Source: DASZFV01 sp035549075 (GTDB lineage: Bacteria > Myxococcota_A > Polyangia > Fen-1088). From it: DNA of 64,000 bases. The position numbers and the translations under genes are program-made. Each line of letters opens with the position of its first letter. Within the stretch, counting starts at the first letter, position 1. Under the pieces are notes generated by a model. The model saw nothing but the letters and a program-made list of their open reading frames with translations, was not told the origin of the DNA and searched no databases. Location: contig DASZRT010000009.1 in NCBI GenBank assembly GCA_035549075.1, positions 1-64,000 of the forward strand, given 5' to 3'. This document shows positions 43,993-52,140 of this stretch, piece after piece.

Positions 43993-46422
43993 ATGCTGAA
44001 CACGAACGACGCGACCGAGACGCAAATCGAACGACGCACGGGCAACGATCGCCGCACGAACGACGACGCCTACCCGCAAACGACGATGCGCGTGCGCAAG
44101 CGCAACGGCTCGGCCGAGCCGGTCGACGTCAACAAGATCGTGCGCGCCGTGAACCGCTGCTGCCCGGGCCTCGACGCCGTCGACGCCATGCGCGTCGCGA
44201 CGAAGACGATCAGCGGCCTCTACGACGGCGCGACGACGCGCGAGCTCGATCAGCTGTCGATCCAAACGGCGGCCGCGCTCATCGTCGAGGAGCCGCAGTA
44301 CGCGAAGCTCGCCGCGCGGCTGCTCGCGACCTACGTCGAAAAAGAAGTCCGGAACCAGGAGATCCACGCCTTCTCGCAGTCGGTGCTCACGGCGCAGCGG
44401 CTCGCCCTCGCCAACGAGCGCCTCGCGACCTTCGTGGCCGCCAACGCGCGCAAGCTCAACGACGCCATCGTCAACGAGCGCGATCGCGAATTCGAGTACT
44501 TCGGCCTGCGCACCGTCTACGACCGCTACTTGCTGCGTCACCCGCAGACCCGCCTCGTCATCGAGACGCCGCAGCAGTTCTTCATGCGCATCGCCTGCGC
44601 GCTGTCGCAGACGGTGCCCGAGGCGCTCGAGCTCTACCGCCTGTTCTCGACGCTGGAGTACCTGCCGAGCTCGCCGACGATGTTCAACGCCGGCACGCGC
44701 CACGAGCAGCTGTCGAGCTGCTTCCTGCTCGACTCGCCACCCGATCACCTGGCCGGCATCTACCAGCGCTACACCGACGCGGCGATGCTCTCGAAGTTCT
44801 CGGGCGGCATCGGCATGGCGTACCACCGCGTGCGCTCGCGCGGCTCGCTCATCGAGAGCACGAACGGCCACTCGAACGGCATCGTCCCGTGGCTCAAGAC
44901 GCTCGACGCGTCGGTCGCCGCCGTCAACCAAGGCGGCAAGCGCAAGGGCGCGTGCTGCGTGTACCTCGAGCCGTGGCACGCCGACGTCGAGGACTTCCTG
45001 TCGCTGCGCGACAACACGGGCGACGAGGCGAGCCGCACGCACAACCTCAACCTCGCCAACTGGATCCCCGACCTGTTCATGCGGCGCGTGGAGGCCGACG
45101 CCGAGTGGAGCCTGTTCGATCCCAAGGTCGTGCCCGAGCTGCCCGATCTCTACGGCGACGACTTCGAGCGCGCCTACGCCGCCGCCGAAGCGGCCGGCCT
45201 CGCCGCCAAGACCGTGAAGGCGCGCGAGCTCTACGCGCGCATGATGCGAACGCTCGCGCAGACCGGCAACGGCTGGATCACGTTCAAGGACAAGTCGAAC
45301 CGCGCGTGCAACCAAACGGCGCTGCCGGGCCGCACGGTGCACCTGTCGAACCTGTGCACCGAGATCATCGAGGTGACGTCGGGCGACGAGACGGCCGTGT
45401 GCAACCTCGGCTCGATCAACCTCGGGCGCCACGTGCGCCGCACCGACGACGGCGCCGTCGTGTTCGACCACGACAAACTCGCGCGCACCGTGCGCACGGC
45501 CGTGCGCCAGCTCGATCAGGTGATCGACCTGAACTTCTATCCCATCCCCACGACGCAAGCGTCGAACCTGCGCTGGCGACCCGTGGGCCTCGGCGTCATG
45601 GGCTTGCAAGACGTCTTCTTCCAGATGCGCGTCCCGTTCGACGCCCCCGCGGCGCGCGCGCTGTCGAAGCGCGTCGCCGAGGAGATCTACTTCCACGCGC
45701 TCTCGGCGTCGGCCGAGCTCGCCGTCGAGAAGGGCCGCCACCCGTCGTTCGGCGAAACGCGCGCCGCGCGCGGCGAGCTGCAGTTCGAAGCCTGGGGCGT
45801 GTCGCCCGAGGATCCCGCGCGCTGGGAGGCGCTGCGCGCGCAAATCAAAGACGTCGGCCTGCGCAACTCGCTGCTGGTCGCGATCGCGCCGACCGCGACC
45901 ATCGCGTCGATCGCCGGCTGCTACGAGTGCATCGAGCCGCAGGTCTCGAACCTCTTCAAGCGCGAGACGCTGTCGGGCGACTTCCTGCAAGTGAACCGCT
46001 ACCTCATCGCCGAGCTCAAGCAGCTCGGCCTGTGGAGCGACGAGATGCGCGGGCGGCTCAAGCTGGCCGAGGGCTCGGTGCAGGCGCTCGCCGAGCTGCC
46101 CGAGGACGTGCGCGCCATCTACCGCACGGCGTGGGAGGTGCCGATGCGCTCGCTCATCGACATGGCGGCCGACCGCGGCGCTTTCATCGATCAGAGCCAG
46201 TCGCTGAACTTGTTCATCGAGAGCCCGAGCATCGGGCAGCTGTCGTCGATGTACTTCCACGCGTGGAAGCGGGGCCTCAAGACGACGTACTACCTGCGCT
46301 CGCGCCCCGCGACGAAGATCGCGAAGGCCACGGTCGAGACACCGGCGCAACCCAGCGTCGCCGACGATGCCGCGGTCGCGTGCTCGCTCGAGAACCCGGA
46401 GAGCTGCGAGGCCTGCCAGTGA
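43993..46422 (+). CDS. nrdA: Class Ia ribonucleoside-diphosphate reductase, alpha subunit
   Basis: 809 residues. Reduces ribonucleotides to deoxyribonucleotides. N-terminal ATP-cone (MRVRKRNGSAEPVDVNKIVR). Active site: SSCFLLDSPP (first redox Cys), NLCTEIIEV (Asn, thiyl-radical Cys, Glu), VCNLGSINLG (second redox Cys). The C-terminus SLENPESCEACQ ends with the mobile CxxC pair for thioredoxin. AGGAGAGAG precedes ATG 43993. Downstream nrdB overlaps by 4 nt. Confidence 0.97.
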   Translation: MLNTNDATETQIERRTGNDRRTNDDAYPQTTMRVRKRNGSAEPVDVNKIVRAVNRCCPGLDAVDAMRVATKTISGLYDGATTRELDQLSIQTAAALIVEEPQYAKLAARLLATYVEKEVRNQEIHAFSQSVLTAQRLALANERLATFVAANARKLNDAIVNERDREFEYFGLRTVYDRYLLRHPQTRLVIETPQQFFMRIACALSQTVPEALELYRLFSTLEYLPSSPTMFNAGTRHEQLSSCFLLDSPPDHLAGIYQRYTDAAMLSKFSGGIGMAYHRVRSRGSLIESTNGHSNGIVPWLKTLDASVAAVNQGGKRKGACCVYLEPWHADVEDFLSLRDNTGDEASRTHNLNLANWIPDLFMRRVEADAEWSLFDPKVVPELPDLYGDDFERAYAAAEAAGLAAKTVKARELYARMMRTLAQTGNGWITFKDKSNRACNQTALPGRTVHLSNLCTEIIEVTSGDETAVCNLGSINLGRHVRRTDDGAVVFDHDKLARTVRTAVRQLDQVIDLNFYPIPTTQASNLRWRPVGLGVMGLQDVFFQMRVPFDAPAARALSKRVAEEIYFHALSASAELAVEKGRHPSFGETRAARGELQFEAWGVSPEDPARWEALRAQIKDVGLRNSLLVAIAPTATIASIAGCYECIEPQVSNLFKRETLSGDFLQVNRYLIAELKQLGLWSDEMRGRLKLAEGSVQALAELPEDVRAIYRTAWEVPMRSLIDMAADRGAFIDQSQSLNLFIESPSIGQLSSMYFHAWKRGLKTTYYLRSRPATKIAKATVETPAQPSVADDAAVACSLENPESCEACQ

Positions 46423-47453
46423 CCCAGCCATCTTCGATCGTCAGCCGTCCCGCGCGCATCCTCGATCCGGGTCTGTGCCTCACGCTGCGCCCGATGGCGT
46501 ATCCGGCCTTCTTCGAGATGTACCGCGCCGCCATCAAGAACACGTGGACCGTCGAGGAGATCGACTTCTCGACCGACGTGGGCGACCTCGCCCACAAGAT
46601 GACCGACGCCGAACGACATTTGATCCAGCGCCTCGTCGCCTTCTTCGCGACCGGCGATTCGATCGTCGCCAACAATCTGGTGCTGAATCTCTACAAGCAC
46701 CTCAACGCCCCCGAGGCGCGCATGTATCTTTCGCGCCAGCTGTACGAAGAGGCGCTGCACGTGCAGTTCTACCTGACGTTGCTCGACACCTACGTCCCCG
46801 ATCCCGAAGAGCGCCATCGAGCCTTCGCCGCCGTCGAGACCATCCCGTCGATCAAGAAGAAGGCTGATTTCTGCCTGAAATGGCTCGATTCGACGCAGCG
46901 GCTCGAAAGGCTCGAGACGCGCGAGCAACGCCGGCAGTTCTTGTTGAACCTCATCTGCTTCGCCGGCTGCGTCGAGGGCCTCTTCTTCTTCGGCGCCTTC
47001 GCCTACGTCTATTTCCTGCGCTCACGCGGCCTGCTGCACGGCCTCGCCGCCGGCACCAACTGGGTCTTCCGCGACGAGAGCGCCCACATGTCCTTCGCCT
47101 TCGAGGTCGTGCAAACGATCCGCCGCGAAGAGCCGGGCCTGTTGGACGCCGAGATGACCCGCCTCGTGTCGAAGATGTTCGACGAGGCCGTCGTCTGCGA
47201 GACGCAGTTCGCCGAAGACCTGCTCGGCCGCGGCGTCGCCGGTCTCTCCGTCAACGACGTCCGCCGCTACCTCGAATACTGCGCCGACCAACGCCTCACG
47301 ACGCTGGGGTTGCCGAAGCTCTACGGAACGCGCAACCCGCTGTCGTTCATGGACCTGCAAGATGTTCAGGAGGTCACGAACTTTTTCGAGCGCCGCGTGT
47401 CCGCGTATCAGGTGGGCGTCGGAGGTGACGTCGTGCTCGACGGCGCGTTCTGA
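46419..47453 (+). CDS. nrdB: Class Ia ribonucleoside-diphosphate reductase, beta (diiron tyrosyl radical) subunit
   Basis: 344 residues. Diiron ligands and radical site are seen in YEEALHVQFY (E, H and Tyr four residues later, as Y122 in E. coli NrdB), CVEGLFFFG and FRDESAHMSF. Start GTG 46419 overlaps nrdA's stop (GTGA). Needs O2 for radical formation, so it works aerobically. Confidence 0.97.
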   Translation: MTQPSSIVSRPARILDPGLCLTLRPMAYPAFFEMYRAAIKNTWTVEEIDFSTDVGDLAHKMTDAERHLIQRLVAFFATGDSIVANNLVLNLYKHLNAPEARMYLSRQLYEEALHVQFYLTLLDTYVPDPEERHRAFAAVETIPSIKKKADFCLKWLDSTQRLERLETREQRRQFLLNLICFAGCVEGLFFFGAFAYVYFLRSRGLLHGLAAGTNWVFRDESAHMSFAFEVVQTIRREEPGLLDAEMTRLVSKMFDEAVVCETQFAEDLLGRGVAGLSVNDVRRYLEYCADQRLTTLGLPKLYGTRNPLSFMDLQDVQEVTNFFERRVSAYQVGVGGDVVLDGAF

Positions 47454-47499
47454 GCCGCCCCCCTGGTCTCGGGGCGCGGGTGACTTAGCTTTTGGGGCG

Positions 47500-48417
47500 A
47501 TGAAGACCCAGCCTTCGCCCGTGTCCCCGAAAGTGCGAATCGTCACGACGCTGCTCGCGAGCGCTGCTGTCGCGGGGGCGTGCTCGCACGCCGCGAACGG
47601 ACCGCCGCCCGCGACCGCCGCCACGGCCGAGGACGCCGAGGGCGCGGGGTTGCTCGAGCACCACAGCTACCACCACCACGGCGGCACGACGCTCTTCATT
47701 TCGATGAGCCTCGAGACGCTGGGCGTGTCGCCCGAGCAGCGCGCCGTGGTCCAGAAGATCCGCGACGACCTCGACGCCAACATGGAGGCGGCGCGCGCCG
47801 CCGAGGACGAGCTGGTGACGACGCTGGCCGAGGGCGTGTCGGCGTCGCGCTTCGACGACGCGAAGATCGACGCCGCCGTCGTCAAGATGACCGCCGCCGC
47901 GACGCAGGTCGACGAGGCCTCGAAGGACGCGCTCAACGAGCTGCACGGCGCGCTCACGCCCGCGCAGCGCGATGCCCTCGTCGACAAGGTCGAGGCGCAC
48001 TGGGCCGTATGGAGGAAGGCGAACGTCGAGGAGGCGAGCGCCGCGACCCCGGCGAGGCGCGATCACGACCACCTGGCCGCCCTCGAGTCCGAGCTCTTGC
48101 TCACGCCCGAGCAAGTGAGCCGCGTCCGCGCCTCGCTCGCCGACGATATGAAAGCTGTTCCGCCGCTCGATCACGAGCGCGTCAGCGTTCACCTGCGCAC
48201 GTTCGGCGCCGCGTTCCGCGCGGCGTCCTTCGACGCGCGTTCGCTCACCGCCGCGGCGAGCGCGGCCGACGAGCAGATCGTCCGTTGGGGCGCCGTTCAC
48301 CTCGTGCACGTCGTCGAGGCGATGAGCGCCGTCGTCACGCCCAACCAGCGCGCCGAGCTCGCCGAGCGCCTGCACGTCCACGCCACCCACGGCGCCGCCG
48401 AGCGAGGTGCGTCGTGA
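47500..48417 (+). CDS. Lipoprotein with repeated CpxP/Spy-like LTxxQ motifs
   Basis: 305 residues. Lipobox AAVAGAC near residue 28. Helical throughout; the motif VSPEQRAVV / LTPAQRDALVD / LLTPEQVSRV / VTPNQRAELAERL appears four times, spaced about 70 residues, as in two fused CpxP/Spy-like periplasmic chaperones. A His-rich stretch (HHSYHHHGG) sits near the N-terminus and may bind metal. Coupled by overlap to the next gene. Confidence 0.75.
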   Translation: MKTQPSPVSPKVRIVTTLLASAAVAGACSHAANGPPPATAATAEDAEGAGLLEHHSYHHHGGTTLFISMSLETLGVSPEQRAVVQKIRDDLDANMEAARAAEDELVTTLAEGVSASRFDDAKIDAAVVKMTAAATQVDEASKDALNELHGALTPAQRDALVDKVEAHWAVWRKANVEEASAATPARRDHDHLAALESELLLTPEQVSRVRASLADDMKAVPPLDHERVSVHLRTFGAAFRAASFDARSLTAAASAADEQIVRWGAVHLVHVVEAMSAVVTPNQRAELAERLHVHATHGAAERGAS

Positions 48418-48803
48418 GAGAGCGCGCGCTCGTCACGGCCCTTCGGCGCCTTGGCGTCCTCGCCGCGCTCGGCGGCGCCCTGTCGATGCCTGTTGCGTGC
48501 GGCGTCGCGATCGGCCCCGCGTACGACGAGGACTACCCCCCCGACGCGTACATCGCGACGACCGAGCCGTACTACTACGACGGCCGGCCCACCTACTGGT
48601 ACGGCGGCCATTGGTACTACCGCGACGGCGGACACTGGGCCCACTACGATCGCGAGCCCGCGGGCCTCTACCAGCGCCGCATAGCCGGCCCGCCCGTGCG
48701 CCAGCACTACGAGTCCTGGCGCGGCCGCCCCGCGCCCGCCCCTGCCGGCAACTGGCGTGGCGCCCCCGCCCGCGGCGGCGGCACCTGGCGGGGCAAGCGC
48801 TGA
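48414..48803 (+). CDS. Small secreted Tyr/Trp/Gly-rich protein
   Basis: 129 residues from GTG 48414 (GTGA overlap). Signal with MPVACG at about residue 28, possibly a lipobox. The core TYWYGGHWYYRDGGHWAHYD is an aromatic-Gly pattern seen in YXWY-type secreted proteins of proteobacteria; no known function. Its operon partner is the CpxP-like gene. Confidence 0.65.
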   Translation: MRERALVTALRRLGVLAALGGALSMPVACGVAIGPAYDEDYPPDAYIATTEPYYYDGRPTYWYGGHWYYRDGGHWAHYDREPAGLYQRRIAGPPVRQHYESWRGRPAPAPAGNWRGAPARGGGTWRGKR

Positions 48804-48808
48804 CCGAC

Positions 48809-50206
48809 TCACCGCCCGAGCGCGCGCAGCTCGGCGGCGAGCGCGGGCATCGACGGGTAGCGCCGCGAGCGGTCTTTTTGCAAGCAACGCGCGACGACGG
48901 CCTCGACGGCGGCAGGCAACGCCATGCCGAGGCGCTCGGCCATCGGCACAGGCTCGTGGCTCATGACGGACGCGAACATCTCGAGCGGCGTGTCGCCCGA
49001 AAACGGCAGGCGCGCCGTCAGCAGCTCGTAGAGGACGACGCCCATCGACCAGACGTCGCTGCGCGCGTCGACGTCGGTCGACGCGACCATTTGTTCAGGC
49101 GCCATGTACGCGGGCGAGCCGATGATGTATTCGCCCGTGAGGCGGGTGGCGTTGTCGGGTGACGGATCGCCCGCCGCGAGGCCGAAGTCGAGCACCTTGA
49201 CGACGGGCTTCTCGGCGCCCGAGCCACCAACGACGTTGGCGAGGAACACGTTCGAGGGTTTGAGGTCGCGGTGAACGACGCCCACGGCGTGCGCGGCGGC
49301 GACGCCCTCGCACGCGTCGGCGCACCACGTGAGCGCCTGGCGAGCCGCCACCGGCCCCGAGCGCTGCAACAGATCGCCGAGGTCGATGCCCTCGAGGTAC
49401 TCGAGCACCAGGTAAGGCAGCGCCCCGTGGGCCGCGTCGAGGTTGCCGACGTCGATGAGCTGGCCCACGTGCGGCGTCGTGAGCCGCATGAGCACGCGCG
49501 CCTCGCGCGCGAAGCGCTCGAGCACGTGCTCTTGCGTGCGCCACTCGGGCAGCAAGAACTTGATCGCCGCGCGCCGGCCATGGGCGTCGTGCGCGTCGAA
49601 CACGACGCCCACGTTGCCGCGCCCGAGCTCGCGATCGATGCGCCAGCGGCCACCCACGATCGTCCCCGGCTCGACGATCGCCGTCGGCGGCGGCGTCTTC
49701 GCGGTCGCCGCCTCGAGATCGCGTCGCAAGCGCAGCTCGCGCGAGATCTGGCTCGCGAGCCGCCGCAGCGACTCGAGCTGGCGCGGCGCCAGCGTGCGCG
49801 GCGCGCGGTCCGCCACCGAGAGCGCGCCCACCGACGAGCCCTCTTCGACGAGCAACGGCACACCTGCATAGAAACGAATCCACGGATCGCCCGTGACCAG
49901 CGGGTTGTCGGCGAAGCGGGGGTCCTTCAGCGTGTCTTCGACCACCATCGGGTGGTGCCCCGCGATGCAGTGCCCGCAGAACGAGAGGTCGCGGTCGGTG
50001 CCTTCGAGCGAAACGCCGACGCGCGCCTTGAACCACTGGTAGTCCGAGTCGACCAGCGTGATGAGCGCGATCTCCGTGCCGCACAGATCCGCCGCGAGCC
50101 GCGCGACGTCGTCGAACGCTTGCTCGGCCGGCGTGTAGATGATGTTGCAGGCCGCGAGCAGCGCGAGCCGCTTCGCCTCGTCCTCCGGGATCGGCGCCTC
50201 CAACAC
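48809..50206 (-). CDS. Soluble GAF-domain Ser/Thr protein kinase
   Basis: 465 residues. N-terminal GAF domain 15-165 (FDDVARLAADLCGTEIALIT, FCGHCIAGHHPMVVEDTL, FYAGVPLL). Kinase 185-450: GRGNVGVVFDAHD, AAIKFLLPE, VVHRDLKPSNVFLA, KVLDFGLAAG, YMAPEQMVAS. The GAF comes before the kinase, with no membrane helix, so it may sense a cytoplasmic small molecule. GTG 50206 preferred; longer starts run into the divergent gene's promoter. Confidence 0.9.
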   Translation of the reverse strand: MLEAPIPEDEAKRLALLAACNIIYTPAEQAFDDVARLAADLCGTEIALITLVDSDYQWFKARVGVSLEGTDRDLSFCGHCIAGHHPMVVEDTLKDPRFADNPLVTGDPWIRFYAGVPLLVEEGSSVGALSVADRAPRTLAPRQLESLRRLASQISRELRLRRDLEAATAKTPPPTAIVEPGTIVGGRWRIDRELGRGNVGVVFDAHDAHGRRAAIKFLLPEWRTQEHVLERFAREARVLMRLTTPHVGQLIDVGNLDAAHGALPYLVLEYLEGIDLGDLLQRSGPVAARQALTWCADACEGVAAAHAVGVVHRDLKPSNVFLANVVGGSGAEKPVVKVLDFGLAAGDPSPDNATRLTGEYIIGSPAYMAPEQMVASTDVDARSDVWSMGVVLYELLTARLPFSGDTPLEMFASVMSHEPVPMAERLGMALPAAVEAVVARCLQKDRSRRYPSMPALAAELRALGR

Positions 50207-50258
50207 GGGCCCATTATAACGGGTGACAGAAAGGACGAGCTGCGGTGTTGACGACACC

Positions 50259-51248
50259 ATGCGGACATCGTTGCTGTTGCTGTGCACCCTCGCGCTCGGC
50301 GCGGGCTGCTTGAGCCCGGACGACCCGGGGAATCTGGTCCCGAAGACCGTCACCGAGGATCCGACGCTTCCGCAGATCGAGATCAACGGCGCGCACCTGC
50401 ACGCCGAGACCTTCGGCGACGCGACGGCCCCGACCGTCGTCGTGCTGCACGGCGGCCCCGGCGAGGACTACCGCAGCTTGCTCGCGTTGAAGGCGCTCGC
50501 CGACGACGGCTACCGCGTCGTGTTCTGGGACCAGCGCGGCACGGGCCTGTCGGAGCGCTTCGACTTCGACACGTACACCTTCGCGGGCTACCTCGCCGAC
50601 CTGCGCGCCGTCGTCGACAAGATGACCACGCCCGGCCAGCCCTACGTCTTCATCGGCCACTCGTGGGGCGCGATGTACGCGACGTGGTTCATCAACGAGT
50701 ACGGCGACGACGGCGGGCGCTTGCGCGGCGCGATCCTCAGCGACCCAGGCGCCTTCACGAAGACGCAGCTCGACGCCTTCCTCGAGCGGTACATGGGCTC
50801 GATCAGCCTGACGAGCGAGCAGTTCAACGACGCGCTCTGGGCCGGGCAGTTCATGACGGCCGAGGGCCACGCGCGCGCCGACTACATGCGCATGTTGATG
50901 GCCATCAAAGGTCTCCCCGCCGAGCACAACGATCCGGATCATCCGACGCCGCGCTGGCGCGAGGGCGCGGTCGTCAGCGCGGCGCTCCTGAAGCTCGCCG
51001 ACGATCACGGCTTCGACTGGACGACTCGCCTCTCTTCGTTCACCCACGAGGTGCTGTTCCTGCGCAGCGAGCTCGACACCGCGACGCCGCTCTCGCAACA
51101 GCGAGAGCTCGCGTCGAGCTACCCGAGCGCCGACGTCGTCACGATCGCGGGCGTCGGCCACGAGATGATTTGGAACGCGCCGGCCGAGTACCTCGCGCGC
51201 GCGCGCGCCTACTTCCAGGCCATCGGCTTCGCGGGGGTGGCGCGATGA
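50259..51248 (+). CDS. Lipoprotein alpha/beta hydrolase, proline-iminopeptidase-like
   Basis: 329 residues. Lipobox LGAGC (residue about 17). VVLHGGPGEDYRS and VVFWDQRGTGLSE are the HGGPG and DQRG motifs of the prolyl-aminopeptidase group; nucleophile elbow GHSWGAM; catalytic His in AGVGHEMIW. Periplasmic or surface. Overlaps the following barrel gene by 4 nt. Confidence 0.88.
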   Translation: MRTSLLLLCTLALGAGCLSPDDPGNLVPKTVTEDPTLPQIEINGAHLHAETFGDATAPTVVVLHGGPGEDYRSLLALKALADDGYRVVFWDQRGTGLSERFDFDTYTFAGYLADLRAVVDKMTTPGQPYVFIGHSWGAMYATWFINEYGDDGGRLRGAILSDPGAFTKTQLDAFLERYMGSISLTSEQFNDALWAGQFMTAEGHARADYMRMLMAIKGLPAEHNDPDHPTPRWREGAVVSAALLKLADDHGFDWTTRLSSFTHEVLFLRSELDTATPLSQQRELASSYPSADVVTIAGVGHEMIWNAPAEYLARARAYFQAIGFAGVAR

Positions 51249-51943
51249 CCCGGCAGGACAAGGTCGCGATCGTCGGGTTGATCGCGCTGACGGTGTCGCT
51301 GGTCGTGGCGCTGCTCGTCGCAGGGCCGGCGCACGCGCAGGAAGTCAACCTCGCGCGCATCGACGACGGGCCCGCGAACCGCGTCTACGTTCGAACCGGC
51401 GCCGAGTGGGCGTTCGTCGCGGGCGTCGGTTACGCGCGCACGACGTCGATCGGACGCCACCCCGTGCTGGTCGTCGGCGAGCTGACCGCGCCGTGGGCCG
51501 CGCCCGAGACGTCGGACTACCAAGCCCGCGTCGGTGCGCTCGCGCCGATCCTCGGATGGGGCGGGTTCAAACTGGCTGCGTCGTTCGAGCCGACCCTGCG
51601 CGGCACGCGCAACGATCTCGGCCGCATGACGTCGCTCGGCGCCGACGCCGGTCTGACGGGCGGCTACTACGCGCGAGGTTGGTTCCTCGCCTGCGAATTC
51701 GGCTTCGACTACGCGCTGACGACGCACATCGCCCACTCGGAGCTCTACCGCGACAACGTTTACGCCGGCGCCCGCGACGGCTGGTACATCAACCCTGGCG
51801 GCAACTTCCGCCTGGGCGGCCAGGCCGGCCTCTCCTTCTCGCGCTTCGACGTCGTCGCGCGCGCCGGCATCCTGCGCGACATGGAAGGCGGCGCCCCCCT
51901 GTTCCCGCTCTACGCGACCGTCGCGCTCGTGACCGCCTGGTGA
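51245..51943 (+). CDS. Small outer-membrane beta-barrel-like protein
   Basis: 232 residues with signal peptide to AHA (about 31). The mature part consists of alternating hydrophobic strands ending with an aromatic residue (LYATVALVTAW), as in eight-stranded barrels. No family recognised. Coupled to the hydrolase gene. Confidence 0.65.
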   Translation: MTRQDKVAIVGLIALTVSLVVALLVAGPAHAQEVNLARIDDGPANRVYVRTGAEWAFVAGVGYARTTSIGRHPVLVVGELTAPWAAPETSDYQARVGALAPILGWGGFKLAASFEPTLRGTRNDLGRMTSLGADAGLTGGYYARGWFLACEFGFDYALTTHIAHSELYRDNVYAGARDGWYINPGGNFRLGGQAGLSFSRFDVVARAGILRDMEGGAPLFPLYATVALVTAW

Positions 51944-52140
51944 ACAAGATCGCCCCCGAAAAGACGTCGTCGGTTTCCCGTCAGTTGAGAACCAACGGGA
52001 ACAACAAAAGACGGCGAAGCGGCGATCCCCTTCGTTCACAACGTTAATGAGGTGTATCGTGAGTGCGGGGGGGGCAGGCAGCGCGTGAGCCGGCCCGTCG
52101 ATCGAGCGGTTGACGTTCGGTGCGGCGAAGGGAGCATTCA

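Noticed and set aside
43621..46431. Minus-strand open frame of 936 codons opposite nrdA
   Set aside because: Arises from high GC3 codon bias; nrdA motifs fix the coding strand.
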